Assembly: GCF_020404765.1 (NCBI RefSeq)
Contig: NZ_JAIVEM010000140.1
Coordinates: 434,001-498,000 of the forward strand
Length of the DNA stretch: 64,000 bases
Direction of reading: 5' to 3'
Origin: Paenibacillus sp. BJ-4
GTDB lineage: Bacteria; Bacillota; Bacilli; Paenibacillales; Paenibacillaceae
A program made the position numbers and the translations under genes. Below are positions 17,033 through 25,735 of the stretch, piece after piece. The number at the start of each line of letters is the position of its first letter. Within the stretch, counting starts at the first letter, position 1. Under the pieces are notes generated by a model, which was given only the letters and a program-made list of their open reading frames with translations, was not told the DNA's origin and made no database searches.

Positions 17033-17823
17033 CGTTGGAGCCAAAAGTATATATCGTAGGAGCGGGTCCCGGCGATCCGGAGCTGATTACTGTCAAAGGC
17101 TCCCGGATTCTGCGCACAGCCGATGTTGTATTGTACACGGATTCACTCGTGAACGACGAGCTGATTGCCACAGCCAAGCCGGAGGCGCAGGTACTGCAAA
17201 GCTCGGGTATGGATCTGGAGCGACAGGTCGAGATTATGAGCGAGGCCGTGCAGGCTGGACGCAGTGTAGCCCGTGTACATACGGGTGATCCGGCAGTGTA
17301 TGGTGCGATTTTGGAGCAAATGGTGCTGCTGAAGCAGCGTGGAGTAGCCTACGAAATCATACCGGGTGTCAGCTCGGTCTTTGCTTCTGCGGCTGTGTTG
17401 GGCGCAGAGCTAACCGTGCCTGACCTGACGCAGACGGTTATTCTGACGCGTGCCGAAGGCCGCACACCTGTACCGGATCGGGAAAAGCTGCGTGACCTGG
17501 CATCCCACCACTGTACAGTGGCCCTGTTCCTCAGCGCAACGCTGGCGAAAAAGGTGGTCGTTGAGTTTCTGGCTGCAGGCTGGAGCGAGGATACACCGGT
17601 AGCGGTAGTGCAGCGTGCAACCTGGCCGGATCAAAAGATTGTACGCACGACGCTCGCCCAATTGCCGACTGATTTGCGTGCTGCGGGTATTACGATGCAT
17701 GCCATGATTTTGGCAGGCTGGGCGCTCGATCCGGGGCTGGTGGATAAAGACGTGCATCGTTCCAAGCTGTATGATAAGTCGTTCACCCACGGCTACCGGA
17801 AGGGAGTGAAGCCCGGTGAGTAA
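17029..17823 (+). CDS. cbiF: Cobalt-precorrin-4 C11-methyltransferase
   Basis: A 264-residue CbiF/CobM methyltransferase with GAGPGDPELITVKGSR at the N-terminus, HTGDPAVYGAILEQM and PGVSSVFA. It adds the C11 methyl group using S-adenosylmethionine. Start and stop overlap cbiL and cbiG respectively, so translation is probably coupled. Confidence 0.93.
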   Translation: MTLEPKVYIVGAGPGDPELITVKGSRILRTADVVLYTDSLVNDELIATAKPEAQVLQSSGMDLERQVEIMSEAVQAGRSVARVHTGDPAVYGAILEQMVLLKQRGVAYEIIPGVSSVFASAAVLGAELTVPDLTQTVILTRAEGRTPVPDREKLRDLASHHCTVALFLSATLAKKVVVEFLAAGWSEDTPVAVVQRATWPDQKIVRTTLAQLPTDLRAAGITMHAMILAGWALDPGLVDKDVHRSKLYDKSFTHGYRKGVKPGE

Positions 17824-18904
17824 TCCATTTGCCGCGGTGGCGATCACGAAGCATGGAGTGGAAATGGTACGTAATCTGGGAACCAGCTTTCCCGGTACGG
17901 ATGTATATTACATGTCCAAGTTTGAACGGGGTGACGAGCAGGAGCGCGGCATTCAATTGTTCGAAGGCTCGGTCAAGCTGATTTTGCCGGATTTATTTAA
18001 GCAATATAACGGAATTATTTTATTTATTTCCCTCGGTGCAGTGGTGCGCATGATTGCGCCGATTTTGGTGGATAAAAAGGTAGACCCGGCCGTAGTCGTC
18101 ATTGATGATCGCGGGGAGCATGTCATTAGCGTATTGTCCGGCCACTTGGGCGGTGCCAATGAGTTGACCCGCCATATCGCCGCTGTGCTGGGCGCACGTG
18201 CAGTGATTACAACGGCATCGGATGTGCAGGGCACAATTCCGGTCGACATGTTTGGTCGGGAATTGGGCTGGGTGGTCGATAGCTTCGACAAGGCCACTCC
18301 AGTAAGTGCGGCTGTTGTGAACGAGGAGCCTGTCGCGCTCATACAAGAGACAGGTGAACAGAACTGGTGGCGTTATGACAAGCCTGTACCTGCGCATATC
18401 AAGGTATACGCTTCGATGGCAGAAGCATCACGAGAGCCCTTTAACGCCGCGTTGGTCATTAGTGACCGTTTGCTGGAGCCGGAGGAAGAGGAGCAATTTC
18501 TTGCCAACGGTGTGCTGTACCGCCCCAAAAGCTTGGTGCTTGGTATTGGCTGCAACCGGGGCACGACTGTGGAGGAGCTGGAGGCTGGCGTGCTGGACAC
18601 CCTGCAAGAGCTGCGCTTGTCCGTAAAAAGCGTGCGGAATTTAGCTACCATTGATCTGAAAAAGGATGAAGAGGGCTTGCTTGCCCTCTGCGCCAAATAC
18701 GGCTGGGAGCTGGTGGCGTACACCCCGTCAGAGCTGAACACCATACAGCTTCCCAATCCATCGGACACCGTCTTCAAATACACCGGTGCATACGGGGTCA
18801 GCGAGCCTGCAGCCCTGTTGTCTTCCGGTGCAAAGTATTGGCTGCTGGAGAAGAAAAAAAGCGGCAATATGACGCTGTCTGTAGCACGGGTTTCCTATGA
18901 CTGA
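17816..18904 (+). CDS. cbiG: Cobalt-precorrin-5A hydrolase
   Basis: A 362-residue CbiG protein, which opens the delta-lactone of cobalt-precorrin-5A and releases acetaldehyde, a step found only in the anaerobic pathway. The central HVISVLSGHLGGANELT and the C-terminal domain segment LGIGCNRGTTVEEL are characteristic. Start is GTG 17816 overlapping cbiF; the stop overlaps cbiA by eight bases. Confidence 0.93.
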   Translation: MSNPFAAVAITKHGVEMVRNLGTSFPGTDVYYMSKFERGDEQERGIQLFEGSVKLILPDLFKQYNGIILFISLGAVVRMIAPILVDKKVDPAVVVIDDRGEHVISVLSGHLGGANELTRHIAAVLGARAVITTASDVQGTIPVDMFGRELGWVVDSFDKATPVSAAVVNEEPVALIQETGEQNWWRYDKPVPAHIKVYASMAEASREPFNAALVISDRLLEPEEEEQFLANGVLYRPKSLVLGIGCNRGTTVEELEAGVLDTLQELRLSVKSVRNLATIDLKKDEEGLLALCAKYGWELVAYTPSELNTIQLPNPSDTVFKYTGAYGVSEPAALLSSGAKYWLLEKKKSGNMTLSVARVSYD

Positions 18905-20369
18905 CGTTATGAAGCAGAATGTACAGCCTGATCCGTCTGCTGCTGTGCGCAGAAGCCGTATTGTTGTTGCCGGCACGGGCAGCGGTGCCGGGAAAACGAC
19001 TGTCACTCTCGGGCTGATGAAGGCGTTCGCCGATAGCGGCCTGCGAGTGCAGGGCTTTAAGTGCGGGCCGGATTATATTGATCCGACCTATCATACGGCT
19101 GCGACCGGAACGCCTTCCCGTAATCTTGATTCCTGGATGACCTCACCGGATACGGTGCGTGAAACCTTTATCCGCGCTTCCGAAGGTGCGGATCTTTCCG
19201 TGATTGAAGGCGTCATGGGGCTGTATGACGGTAAGGACCCGCTTAGCAATACCGGGTCGACTGCCGAAATTGCCATGCTGACGGACAGCCCCGTATTGCT
19301 GGTCGTCGACGTGCGCAGCATGGCACGCAGCGCGGCTGCCATTGTGCTCGGCTTCCAGCGACTGGAGCCGAAGCTGCACATTGCGGGCGTGATCGTGAAT
19401 CGCTGTGGAAGCCAAGGACATTACAGCATCGTCAAGAAGGCGATTGAGCAGGAGTGCGGTATCCCCGTGCTCGGCTGGTTGAAGCGCGATGACGGGTTGG
19501 ACATACCCGAGCGTCATCTGGGTCTGGTGCCTGCTGTGGAACGCGGCGAGCTGGAGCCGCTGTTCCAACGGGCGGCAGAGCTGATCCGCGCGGGCACGGA
19601 TCTGGAAGCGTTGCGGGCATTGGCGGATTCGGCTCCGCCGTTGTCTCTGCCCGCGCAGCCATTATTTGCCCCGAATCGGCTTCCACCGGAAGGGCTTCCA
19701 TCAGAAGGATCGCAGGCCGCGACCGGGGAGCGCCCCGTCATTGCTGTCGCCAAAGATGCGGCGTTCAATTTCTACTACCCGGAAAATCTGGACTTGCTGC
19801 GCCAGTCGGGAGCAGAAATTGTCTATTTTAGTCCACTGGCGGGAGAGCGCGTTCCTCAGCAGGCAAAGGGCCTATATCTGGGCGGCGGCTTTCCTGAGGA
19901 GTTTGCCGCAGCTATCGCTGCCAATACAGGCTTTTTGGAAGATATCCGCCATGCAGTACGCCGGGATATGCCTATATTTGCTGAATGTGGCGGTTATATG
20001 GTGCTGGCGCGCACACTTAGGGATCGTGCCGGGAGTGTTCATCGTATGGCTGGAGTCATCCCGTCCGATGTCCGGATGCAGGAGAAGCGGGCTGCACTGG
20101 GATATCGGGAAGCAACTGCATTGCAGGATTGCCTGTTGCTGGAGGCTGGAGAGACGATTCGGGGCCATGAATTTCATTATTCAGTGATGGCCTATGATGA
20201 ATCGACTACTCCCTACCCCTATGCCTATCAGACCAAGGGGATGCGTGGACTCCAGAGCGAGGGCTACGCGCAAGGGAACCTTTTGGCAGCCTACACCCAT
20301 ATACATCTCGCTTCTCTTCCCAAAGCTGCAGCACGCTGGGTGGAGAAATGCAGAGCTTACAGTCAGTAA
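18897..20369 (+). CDS. cbiA: Cobyrinate a,c-diamide synthase
   Basis: A 490-residue CbiA/CobB enzyme that uses ATP and glutamine to amidate the a and c side chains of cobyrinate. The N-terminal P-loop is GTGSGAGKTTVTLG, with FKCGPDYIDPTYH after it. The C-terminal class I-like glutamine amidotransferase domain contains the nucleophile in FAECGGYM. It is the last gene of the operon and is followed by a strong terminator. The next enzymes of the pathway are not in this window. Confidence 0.94.
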   Translation: MTDVMKQNVQPDPSAAVRRSRIVVAGTGSGAGKTTVTLGLMKAFADSGLRVQGFKCGPDYIDPTYHTAATGTPSRNLDSWMTSPDTVRETFIRASEGADLSVIEGVMGLYDGKDPLSNTGSTAEIAMLTDSPVLLVVDVRSMARSAAAIVLGFQRLEPKLHIAGVIVNRCGSQGHYSIVKKAIEQECGIPVLGWLKRDDGLDIPERHLGLVPAVERGELEPLFQRAAELIRAGTDLEALRALADSAPPLSLPAQPLFAPNRLPPEGLPSEGSQAATGERPVIAVAKDAAFNFYYPENLDLLRQSGAEIVYFSPLAGERVPQQAKGLYLGGGFPEEFAAAIAANTGFLEDIRHAVRRDMPIFAECGGYMVLARTLRDRAGSVHRMAGVIPSDVRMQEKRAALGYREATALQDCLLLEAGETIRGHEFHYSVMAYDESTTPYPYAYQTKGMRGLQSEGYAQGNLLAAYTHIHLASLPKAAARWVEKCRAYSQ

Positions 20370-20394
20370 GTTGAACGAGCCGCTTCATGTGAAC

Positions 20395-20432
20395 AATAAA
20401 AGCCGGGTCCCTTTGGGAACCCGGCTTTTATT
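20395..20432. terminator. Strong terminator at the end of the cobalamin operon
   Basis: AATAAAAGCCGGGT and ACCCGGCTTTTATT form a long stem with T runs on both strands, so it can act in both directions and also serve the convergent AbrB-type gene. Confidence 0.85.
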
Positions 20433-20494
20433 ACGTGGATATGATGTACCTTGCATTTGACGGAAGCGCATTCATTACTTTTTTGATGACTTGT

Positions 20495-20944
20495 TTACAT
20501 GAGCTTTTTCAGTTGGGAAATCCTTCCTTGACTCACACCAAGCATGGAGGCGAGTTGTTTTTGTGAAGATGCGGGATGCTCCTCCATCAGTTCTCTCATT
20601 TTCTCCAAAATAACGTCTGTACGCTGATAAATTTTTTTCATATGCATATTTTGCTTAAGTGGAGGCGAATTGGTTTCAGCCGTCGTGACTGGAGGCAAAT
20701 CTTCCGTTTTCATCGAGGTTGCACATTCATCGCAAATAAACTGATCTTTAAAGTAGGTGTTGGTATCAACCGCACCACAAAAGATGCAATTGGTTGATTT
20801 GTACTTACGGAGCATGAGTGTCTGGTCTTCAATAAAAAACTCTAATGGATCGCCGATGTCAATCTCCATCGTCATGCGCAACTCTTTAGGAAGCACAATT
20901 CGTCCCAAGCTGTCCAAGGGCCGGGTCATTCCAGTCCTTTTCAT
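20495..20944 (-). CDS. AbrB-type regulator with zinc-finger-like centre and C-terminal HTH
   Basis: A 149-residue protein in three parts. Residues 1-50 form an AbrB/SpoVT swapped-hairpin DNA-binding domain (TRPLDSLGRIVLPKELR). Residues 52-75 hold two CxxC pairs (CIFC and CDEC), a probable zinc site. The C-terminus (about 120-149, SSQKQLASMLGVSQGRISQL) is a helix-turn-helix. B. subtilis AbrB has the first domain but not the cysteines or this HTH. It probably binds DNA as an oligomer. The start is ATG at 20944 with AACCTCC (complementary to GGAGG) just upstream on this strand. Confidence 0.82.
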   Translation of the reverse strand: MKRTGMTRPLDSLGRIVLPKELRMTMEIDIGDPLEFFIEDQTLMLRKYKSTNCIFCGAVDTNTYFKDQFICDECATSMKTEDLPPVTTAETNSPPLKQNMHMKKIYQRTDVILEKMRELMEEHPASSQKQLASMLGVSQGRISQLKKLM

Positions 20945-21371
20945 TCATGCAACCTCCCCGGTTTTTAAGATTTATAGAATGTATAAGTTTGAAGCAAGGC
21001 TTAACAATTCTATAACCGCAAGCATACATTTTACAAAAAGCGTCCCTTCTTTTTTAAAAGAATGTGTGGGCACACTTTTTTTCTTACGAGTATACCATAA
21101 ACGGACCGAATCGCCAGCGTTCATATTTATAATTTTTAAATAAGTTTATTCCGAGCGAATGTATATGTTATAATCCTCTGCTAAAGGATTTCATAGGCGG
21201 TATGTAGAATTATTTATATATGCTGTAGCTTCGGGCAATGATGGCGTTGTTATGTGAAATGGATGAGAGCCAACCGAAATTTGTAGAGCGATTTGTCCAC
21301 ACAAACAAAAATAAATGACACGGGGCACGCCTTTAAAGTCCTTATATACAAGTCAGGCAAGGAGGATTAGC
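20945..21371. other. Divergent intergenic region
   Basis: A 427-bp AT-rich stretch between the minus-strand AbrB-type gene and the plus-strand ThuA-like gene. A plus-strand TATAAT at 21169-21174 lacks a good -35. An in-frame upstream extension of the ThuA-like ORF begins at 21315 but has no ribosome binding site. No RNA gene was recognised. Confidence 0.4.
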
Positions 21372-22010
21372 ATGGACAGAAGAAAAGCATTGCTATTGGG
21401 AGATTATTCATACCCGGAGTTTCACCCGTTGCAAGGGGTGGACGAAGAGATTAGCCATATTTTACAGGACTGGATGACGGTACAATGCAGCGAAAATCGT
21501 AAAATGCTGCTCAAGGAAAATCTGGCCTCATTCGATCTATGTATTTCGTACTGCGATAGTCGCAAGGAGGTTTTGTCCCCTCAACAAACGGCAGGACTGC
21601 TGTCCTACGTTAGCGGCGGAGGCGGATTGCTTGTATTGCATAATGGAATTACATTGCAAGGACGGTATGAAATTGCACAGCTGATGGGAGCACGTTTCTT
21701 GCGGCATCCGGCTGCGGGGCCACTTTCCTTCAAAGTAACTGAGCCGGATCATCCGATCATGGAAGGAATTGAACCGTTCGAGATCCAGGAGGAGCCATAT
21801 CGTTTTGATTTTGATCCATTCACTGAAAAAACACTATTGATGGAATACGAGTATGAAGGCCAGTGGTGGCCGGCGGCATGGTCATTATCCTATGGCTTGG
21901 GTCGGGTCGTCTACTTAATGCCTGGACATAATCAGCCAAGCTTCCAGCACGAGGGATACCGCAAGCTGCTGCTTCAGGCTGCCAAGTGGGCCGGACGTTT
22001 TCCAGGTTAA
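21372..22010 (+). CDS. ThuA-like domain protein (class I glutamine amidotransferase-like fold)
   Basis: A 212-residue protein resembling the ThuA/trehalose-utilization family. It has the Rossmann-like start KALLLGDYSYPEFH, GGGGLLVLHNG near residue 80, and a C-terminal GRVVYLMPGHNQPSF as in ThuA proteins (Y/L-x-GHD-like turn, here GHN). The biochemical role of the family is uncertain, with sugar-derivative metabolism proposed. ATG 21372 follows AAGGAGGATTAG. It stands alone, ahead of the phasin/UbiB pair. Confidence 0.7.
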   Translation: MDRRKALLLGDYSYPEFHPLQGVDEEISHILQDWMTVQCSENRKMLLKENLASFDLCISYCDSRKEVLSPQQTAGLLSYVSGGGGLLVLHNGITLQGRYEIAQLMGARFLRHPAAGPLSFKVTEPDHPIMEGIEPFEIQEEPYRFDFDPFTEKTLLMEYEYEGQWWPAAWSLSYGLGRVVYLMPGHNQPSFQHEGYRKLLLQAAKWAGRFPG

Positions 22011-22113
22011 ACATAACGAGTACCATTCTTTAAGAGAAGGGGAGCTGCAAACTTTATGCGGCTTCCCTTTTCAGGTTATACTATAGGTAATCACAGGTAG
22101 GGGAGGATATATC

Positions 22114-22473
22114 ATGAGCGACTTGTTCAAAAAAGCCATCTCATTGGGATGGGGCCTCACTATTGTCAGCAAAGAAAAGGTGGAGAAAGCCGTCGAGGAT
22201 CTTGTAAACCGGGGAGAACTTGCACCCTCAGAATCCAAAGCGCTGATCGATCGTCTGATCGAACGGGGAGCAGAGGAACAGGGCCAATTCAAAACGCTGA
22301 TCCGCGAGCAGGTTAACCGCATTTTGCAGGAGCTGGAAGTACCTACCGAAAATGATGTCGCGAGTTTGGAGCAACGCGTGGCATTATTGGAAAAACAGGT
22401 AGCAGAACTGGAAAAAGAAAAGGCTGCGCTTACGGGTTCGAGCGATGCCGAAGAAGCGAATCGGCTGGATTAA
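22114..22473 (+). CDS. Phasin-like coiled-coil protein
   Basis: A 119-residue protein of the polyhydroxyalkanoate granule/phasin-like family. It begins MSDLFKKAISLGWGLT, then forms a Glu/Lys/Leu-rich helix and a coiled coil near residues 85-108 (LEQRVALLEKQVAELEKEK). Genes of this type commonly sit directly before an ABC1/UbiB-type kinase gene, as here, where the next start follows the stop with no gap. No PHA synthase is in the window, so a storage role is not shown. Confidence 0.72.
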   Translation: MSDLFKKAISLGWGLTIVSKEKVEKAVEDLVNRGELAPSESKALIDRLIERGAEEQGQFKTLIREQVNRILQELEVPTENDVASLEQRVALLEKQVAELEKEKAALTGSSDAEEANRLD

Positions 22474-24144
22474 ATGGCAGTTCGTATGAAGCATGCCGGT
22501 CGTTACCGGGAAATTGCCATGGCGCTGGCGCGTCATGGCTTTGGCTATATGGTGGAGGAAATGGGCCTGTTCCAACTGCTGTCACTGCCACGCAAATGGC
22601 TGACGAGAGAAGCTCCCGAGTCCAAAACGCTGGGTGAACGGATACGACTGGTACTGGAGGACCTGGGGCCTGCATTTATCAAGCTTGGACAGTTGGCAAG
22701 CACGCGTGCTGACCTGCTGCCGGACCCTATTATCCGTGAGCTGGTCAAGCTTCAGGATCAGGTGCCGCCCTTTTCGCCTGAAATGGCGCGGGGCATTTTG
22801 GAGCAGGAGCTGGACACGTCATTGGAGGACATATTGGCTCGTTTTGACGATGTTCCGCTGGCTGCTGCTTCGATTGGGCAGGTGCATCTGGGCAAGCTGC
22901 ACAGCGGTGAAATGGTCGCTATTAAAATCCAGCGTCCTGGCGTTAACCGCATCATTCGACGGGATTTGGACATTTTGCGGGAACTGACCAATATGGCAGC
23001 CAAGCGTTGGGAATGGGTGGAGCGTTATCAGCTTCGCCAAATGGTGGAGGAACTGGGGAAATCGCTCATTCAGGAGCTGGACTACAACCATGAGGCCCGT
23101 AATACAGAGAAGATTGCGCTCCAATTTGAGCAGGACCCACATATCTATATTCCAAAAATATATTGGGATCATACTTCTTCCCGCATACTGACCATGGAGT
23201 TTCTGGATGGAACTCATTTGGGTAGTCGCGAGGAGTTGTTACGCCGTGGATATAACCTGAAAGAACTGGCGCAGCAGTTGGTAAACAGCATGCTGCATCA
23301 GATTTTTATAGAGGGCTTTTTTCATGCCGATCCTCATCCCGGGAATTTGCTCGTCCTGAAAAATGGCAGTCTCGCTTACCTCGATTTTGGCATGACCGGG
23401 CGACTCAGTGAAGAGATGAGGGATCATCTCGCCTCCCTCATTATTGCACTGATGCGCAAAAACACCGATGCCATGGTGCGGGCCATCGAACGGCTGGGTC
23501 TGGTTGAACCGAATACCGATTTGAATGCGCTGCGTGCCGATCTGGACAAGATACGCGAAGATTATGCGGACGTTCCTTTCTCTCAGGTCAGCATTGGCGA
23601 TGCTCTGAACGACCTGTTTGGCGCAGCACAGCGCCATCGAATCGGTCTGCCGTCGGATGTCCTGCTGCTCGGCAAGGCGTTGCTGACATTGGAGGGAGTT
23701 GTTGAGCTGCTTGACCCCGATCTCAGCATGATTGCATTAGCGGAGCCTTTCGGTAACAAACTGCTGAAGGAACGCTTCAGTGGTCGCCGCATTCGGGGCA
23801 AGCTGTTGGGCGGTGCGACCGAGCTAGTGGAGACGCTCATGGAGCTGCCAGGACAGGCGAGACACTTGGCCTCCATTATCAGTAAGGGCAAGCTCAAGCT
23901 AGAGGTCACCGTACCAGAACTGGAAATGCTACTGCGCAGGCTGGATCAGATTAGCAATCGCCTCTCCTTCAGCATTGTACTGTTAGCGTTCAGCATTATT
24001 ATGGTTGGATTGATAATCGGTTCATCACTGAACCATCAGGCGACGATGCTATGGAACGTGCCTGCGATTGAAATTGGTTTTGTCGTGGCTCTCTTAATGG
24101 TTGCCTTTTTACTATATTCTATTTTTAAATCAGGGAGATTTTAG
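22474..24144 (+). CDS. ABC1/UbiB atypical kinase-like protein
   Basis: A 556-residue UbiB/AarF/COQ8 family protein. Signatures are KLGQLASTRADLLP (the KxGQ motif), AAASIGQVHLG (A-rich loop), VAIKIQRPG (lysine), FFHADPHPGNLLV (catalytic segment) and LDFGMTGRL (DFG). Two C-terminal transmembrane helices follow after about residue 495. The family supports isoprenoid lipid/quinone metabolism through ATPase activity. It starts immediately after the phasin-like stop codon, implying an operon. Confidence 0.92.
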   Translation: MAVRMKHAGRYREIAMALARHGFGYMVEEMGLFQLLSLPRKWLTREAPESKTLGERIRLVLEDLGPAFIKLGQLASTRADLLPDPIIRELVKLQDQVPPFSPEMARGILEQELDTSLEDILARFDDVPLAAASIGQVHLGKLHSGEMVAIKIQRPGVNRIIRRDLDILRELTNMAAKRWEWVERYQLRQMVEELGKSLIQELDYNHEARNTEKIALQFEQDPHIYIPKIYWDHTSSRILTMEFLDGTHLGSREELLRRGYNLKELAQQLVNSMLHQIFIEGFFHADPHPGNLLVLKNGSLAYLDFGMTGRLSEEMRDHLASLIIALMRKNTDAMVRAIERLGLVEPNTDLNALRADLDKIREDYADVPFSQVSIGDALNDLFGAAQRHRIGLPSDVLLLGKALLTLEGVVELLDPDLSMIALAEPFGNKLLKERFSGRRIRGKLLGGATELVETLMELPGQARHLASIISKGKLKLEVTVPELEMLLRRLDQISNRLSFSIVLLAFSIIMVGLIIGSSLNHQATMLWNVPAIEIGFVVALLMVAFLLYSIFKSGRF

Positions 24145-24168
24145 GTACTTGCCAGGAAAGGATGAGCC

Positions 24169-24741
24169 ATGGATACTCATAAGATCAATACAGCCCCAAT
24201 CCATAATCTCCAAATAACAGATGTGCCGTGGCACCGCCTGACCACGCCTTTTGGCAGGGGGACGGAGTTGCCACAAATGATATCAGACGGAGAGTATAAA
24301 AGAATCGCCAATCTGATTGAGCATCAGGGCACATTATGGCAGGTTACGCCGTGGGTGTTGCTTTTCTTATTGCGTGATATACGGACGAGAAGACCGGATC
24401 GTATTACGCTGAGTGAATTGGAATTGTATCATGCGGTCGTTGGGGCAATAGAGATGGTACAAGAGCAAGCCGATTCGCAGCAGTCTGTGGCATCTCTGAC
24501 CATGCTATTGGACGAAAAATATCTATGGTCTGAAAACGGTGATCCCGAAGAAGATGAACTGGAGTGGGAGGAAGAGGAAGCGCGCGGCTATGATTCAGTG
24601 GCTTTTTGGAGCTATTACGATTACAGCTACCAGCTATTGAAGCAAGCTCTCCCTGATTTTGAAAGCATGTATCAGCATAATTCCGATTCGGAGATAGCAG
24701 AAGCCTTATCCGAGCTGGTGCAGAAATTGCAAAAATTTTAA
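24169..24741 (+). CDS. Hypothetical protein (190 aa)
   Basis: Not recognised. The 190-residue product has a hydrophobic helix near residues 63-72 (VTPWVLLFLLRDI), an acidic stretch around 125-140 (EEDELEWEEEEA) and an amphipathic C-terminus. ATG 24169 follows AGGAAAGGATG 25 bases after the kinase-like gene, so it may belong to that operon. Its last codons (QKLQKF and stop) lie inside a 34-bp sequence that recurs after the neighbouring toxin-antitoxin pair. Confidence 0.65.
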   Translation: MDTHKINTAPIHNLQITDVPWHRLTTPFGRGTELPQMISDGEYKRIANLIEHQGTLWQVTPWVLLFLLRDIRTRRPDRITLSELELYHAVVGAIEMVQEQADSQQSVASLTMLLDEKYLWSENGDPEEDELEWEEEEARGYDSVAFWSYYDYSYQLLKQALPDFESMYQHNSDSEIAEALSELVQKLQKF

Positions 24742-24755
24742 ATATAAGAAAACGA
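24722..24755. repeat. 34-bp direct repeat, left copy (3' end of the 190-aa gene)
   Basis: Identical at all 34 positions to 25447-25480. It covers the last codons, the stop and about 14 bases beyond of the upstream gene. Together with the right copy it brackets the toxin-antitoxin cassette. Confidence 0.9.
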
Positions 24756-24804
24756 GTCCCCCGAGCTGCGACCGGAATCTAATCTTTACTAAGGAGTGTT
24801 TCTA

Positions 24805-25044
24805 GTGGCAAAAAAATTAACTGATATACATCGTATACGTCTCTTAAATCTCCTTCGTGATATTGGGTTTGAACCATCAAAAGTTACTATAGAAAATAAA
24901 CAAGGGGAGACTGAGGTTATTGATTTAGAGTCCCCGTTACCGAAAGGGTTGCAAGCCGTCTTAAATTCCCGAGGCAGTCTAAGCAAGGAGCAATTACTTG
25001 AGATCGAAGAGAGTGTTAAGCAATCCAGGGAGGACTGGGATTAG
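24805..25044 (+). CDS. Antitoxin-like protein paired with a PIN-domain ORF
   Basis: A 79-residue small charged protein starting at GTG 24805, eight bases after AAGGAG. The N-terminus (AKKLTDIHRIRLLNLLRDIG) is helical and basic; the C-terminus is acidic and could wrap around the toxin. Size and position just before a PIN-domain ORF suggest the antitoxin of a VapBC-like pair; no DNA-binding fold was recognised with confidence. The stop overlaps the toxin reading frame. Confidence 0.65.
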   Translation: MAKKLTDIHRIRLLNLLRDIGFEPSKVTIENKQGETEVIDLESPLPKGLQAVLNSRGSLSKEQLLEIEESVKQSREDWD

Positions 25045-25448
25045 ATGGGTATTTATTTGACACGAATGCAGCTATTGCCCTTCATAGACTTGACTCATCC
25101 TTGGATAGAGTAATACGACAAGCCGAGAAAGATAAAGAAAATATTTTCTTTTCTGTCATAACTCAGTCCGAGTTTATAGCTGGGTTGTCCACAGATACTG
25201 ACTTAGAATTGATACCTTTTCTTAGCGGGGATTTTATTGCAGTTGATTCAGAGATTGCAGTTAAAGCCGGGCGTATCAGAAGAGAACAAAAGGATAAGTT
25301 TGCAAGAAAGCTTAAGACCCCGGATGCTTTGATTCTTGCGACAGCTATTATAAACAGATTGGTGCTGGTTACGGCGGATCAAGATTTGCAGTTTGCGGAA
25401 TCCGAGTATAAGGTTAAGGTGATAAACTTTAACAGGTCGGAGTCTTAG
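25035..25448 (+). CDS. PIN-domain (VapC-like) toxin ORF with no standard start codon
   Basis: The open frame from 25020 to 25448 reads LDGYLFDTNAAIALHR, then FFSVITQSEFIAGL, then KTPDALILATA and VTADQDLQF: the ordered acidic motifs of a PIN ribonuclease (Asp in FDTN, Glu in SEF, Asp in TPDALI, Asp in TADQD). No ATG, GTG or TTG lies before FDTN in this frame. CTG 25035 directly abuts GGGAGGA. ATG 25045, right after the antitoxin stop, is in another frame and would fit after a one-base deletion. TTG 25101 would drop the first catalytic Asp. Either an unusual start is used or the toxin is inactivated. Confidence 0.6.
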   Translation: MGLDGYLFDTNAAIALHRLDSSLDRVIRQAEKDKENIFFSVITQSEFIAGLSTDTDLELIPFLSGDFIAVDSEIAVKAGRIRREQKDKFARKLKTPDALILATAIINRLVLVTADQDLQFAESEYKVKVINFNRSES

Positions 25449-25480
25449 AAATTGCAAAAATTTTAAATATAAGAAAACGA
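25447..25480. repeat. 34-bp direct repeat, right copy
   Basis: Perfect copy of 24722-24755, beginning at the toxin stop codon and offset by 725 bp. A shorter relative, TAAGAAAACGAGTG, follows at about 25508-25521. Confidence 0.9.
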
Positions 25481-25735
25481 ACCATATGAAGTAAACGAGC
25501 GATATTTTAAGAAAACGAGTGATTTTTTTCTATAAACAGCCTTTTTCCAATTCGTTTCTGCGAATCCCTTACGTTATAATGATGGACTGAATGTAACGGA
25601 CGGGTTCGTTTGAGAGAGACGAGCTGAATGATAGGAGAGCCTTTGCGATTGGCCGCTGGACGGATGCCTGAATAGTATCGGGTTGCGGGTCAATACGCTG
25701 TTCTCCGTAAATATAGGAGGCTGGAACAAGACAGT

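Noticed and set aside
16235-17044. 269-codon minus-strand ORF opposite cbiL
   Set aside because: Fully covered by cbiL, which has clear motifs and overlaps its neighbours as an operon gene.
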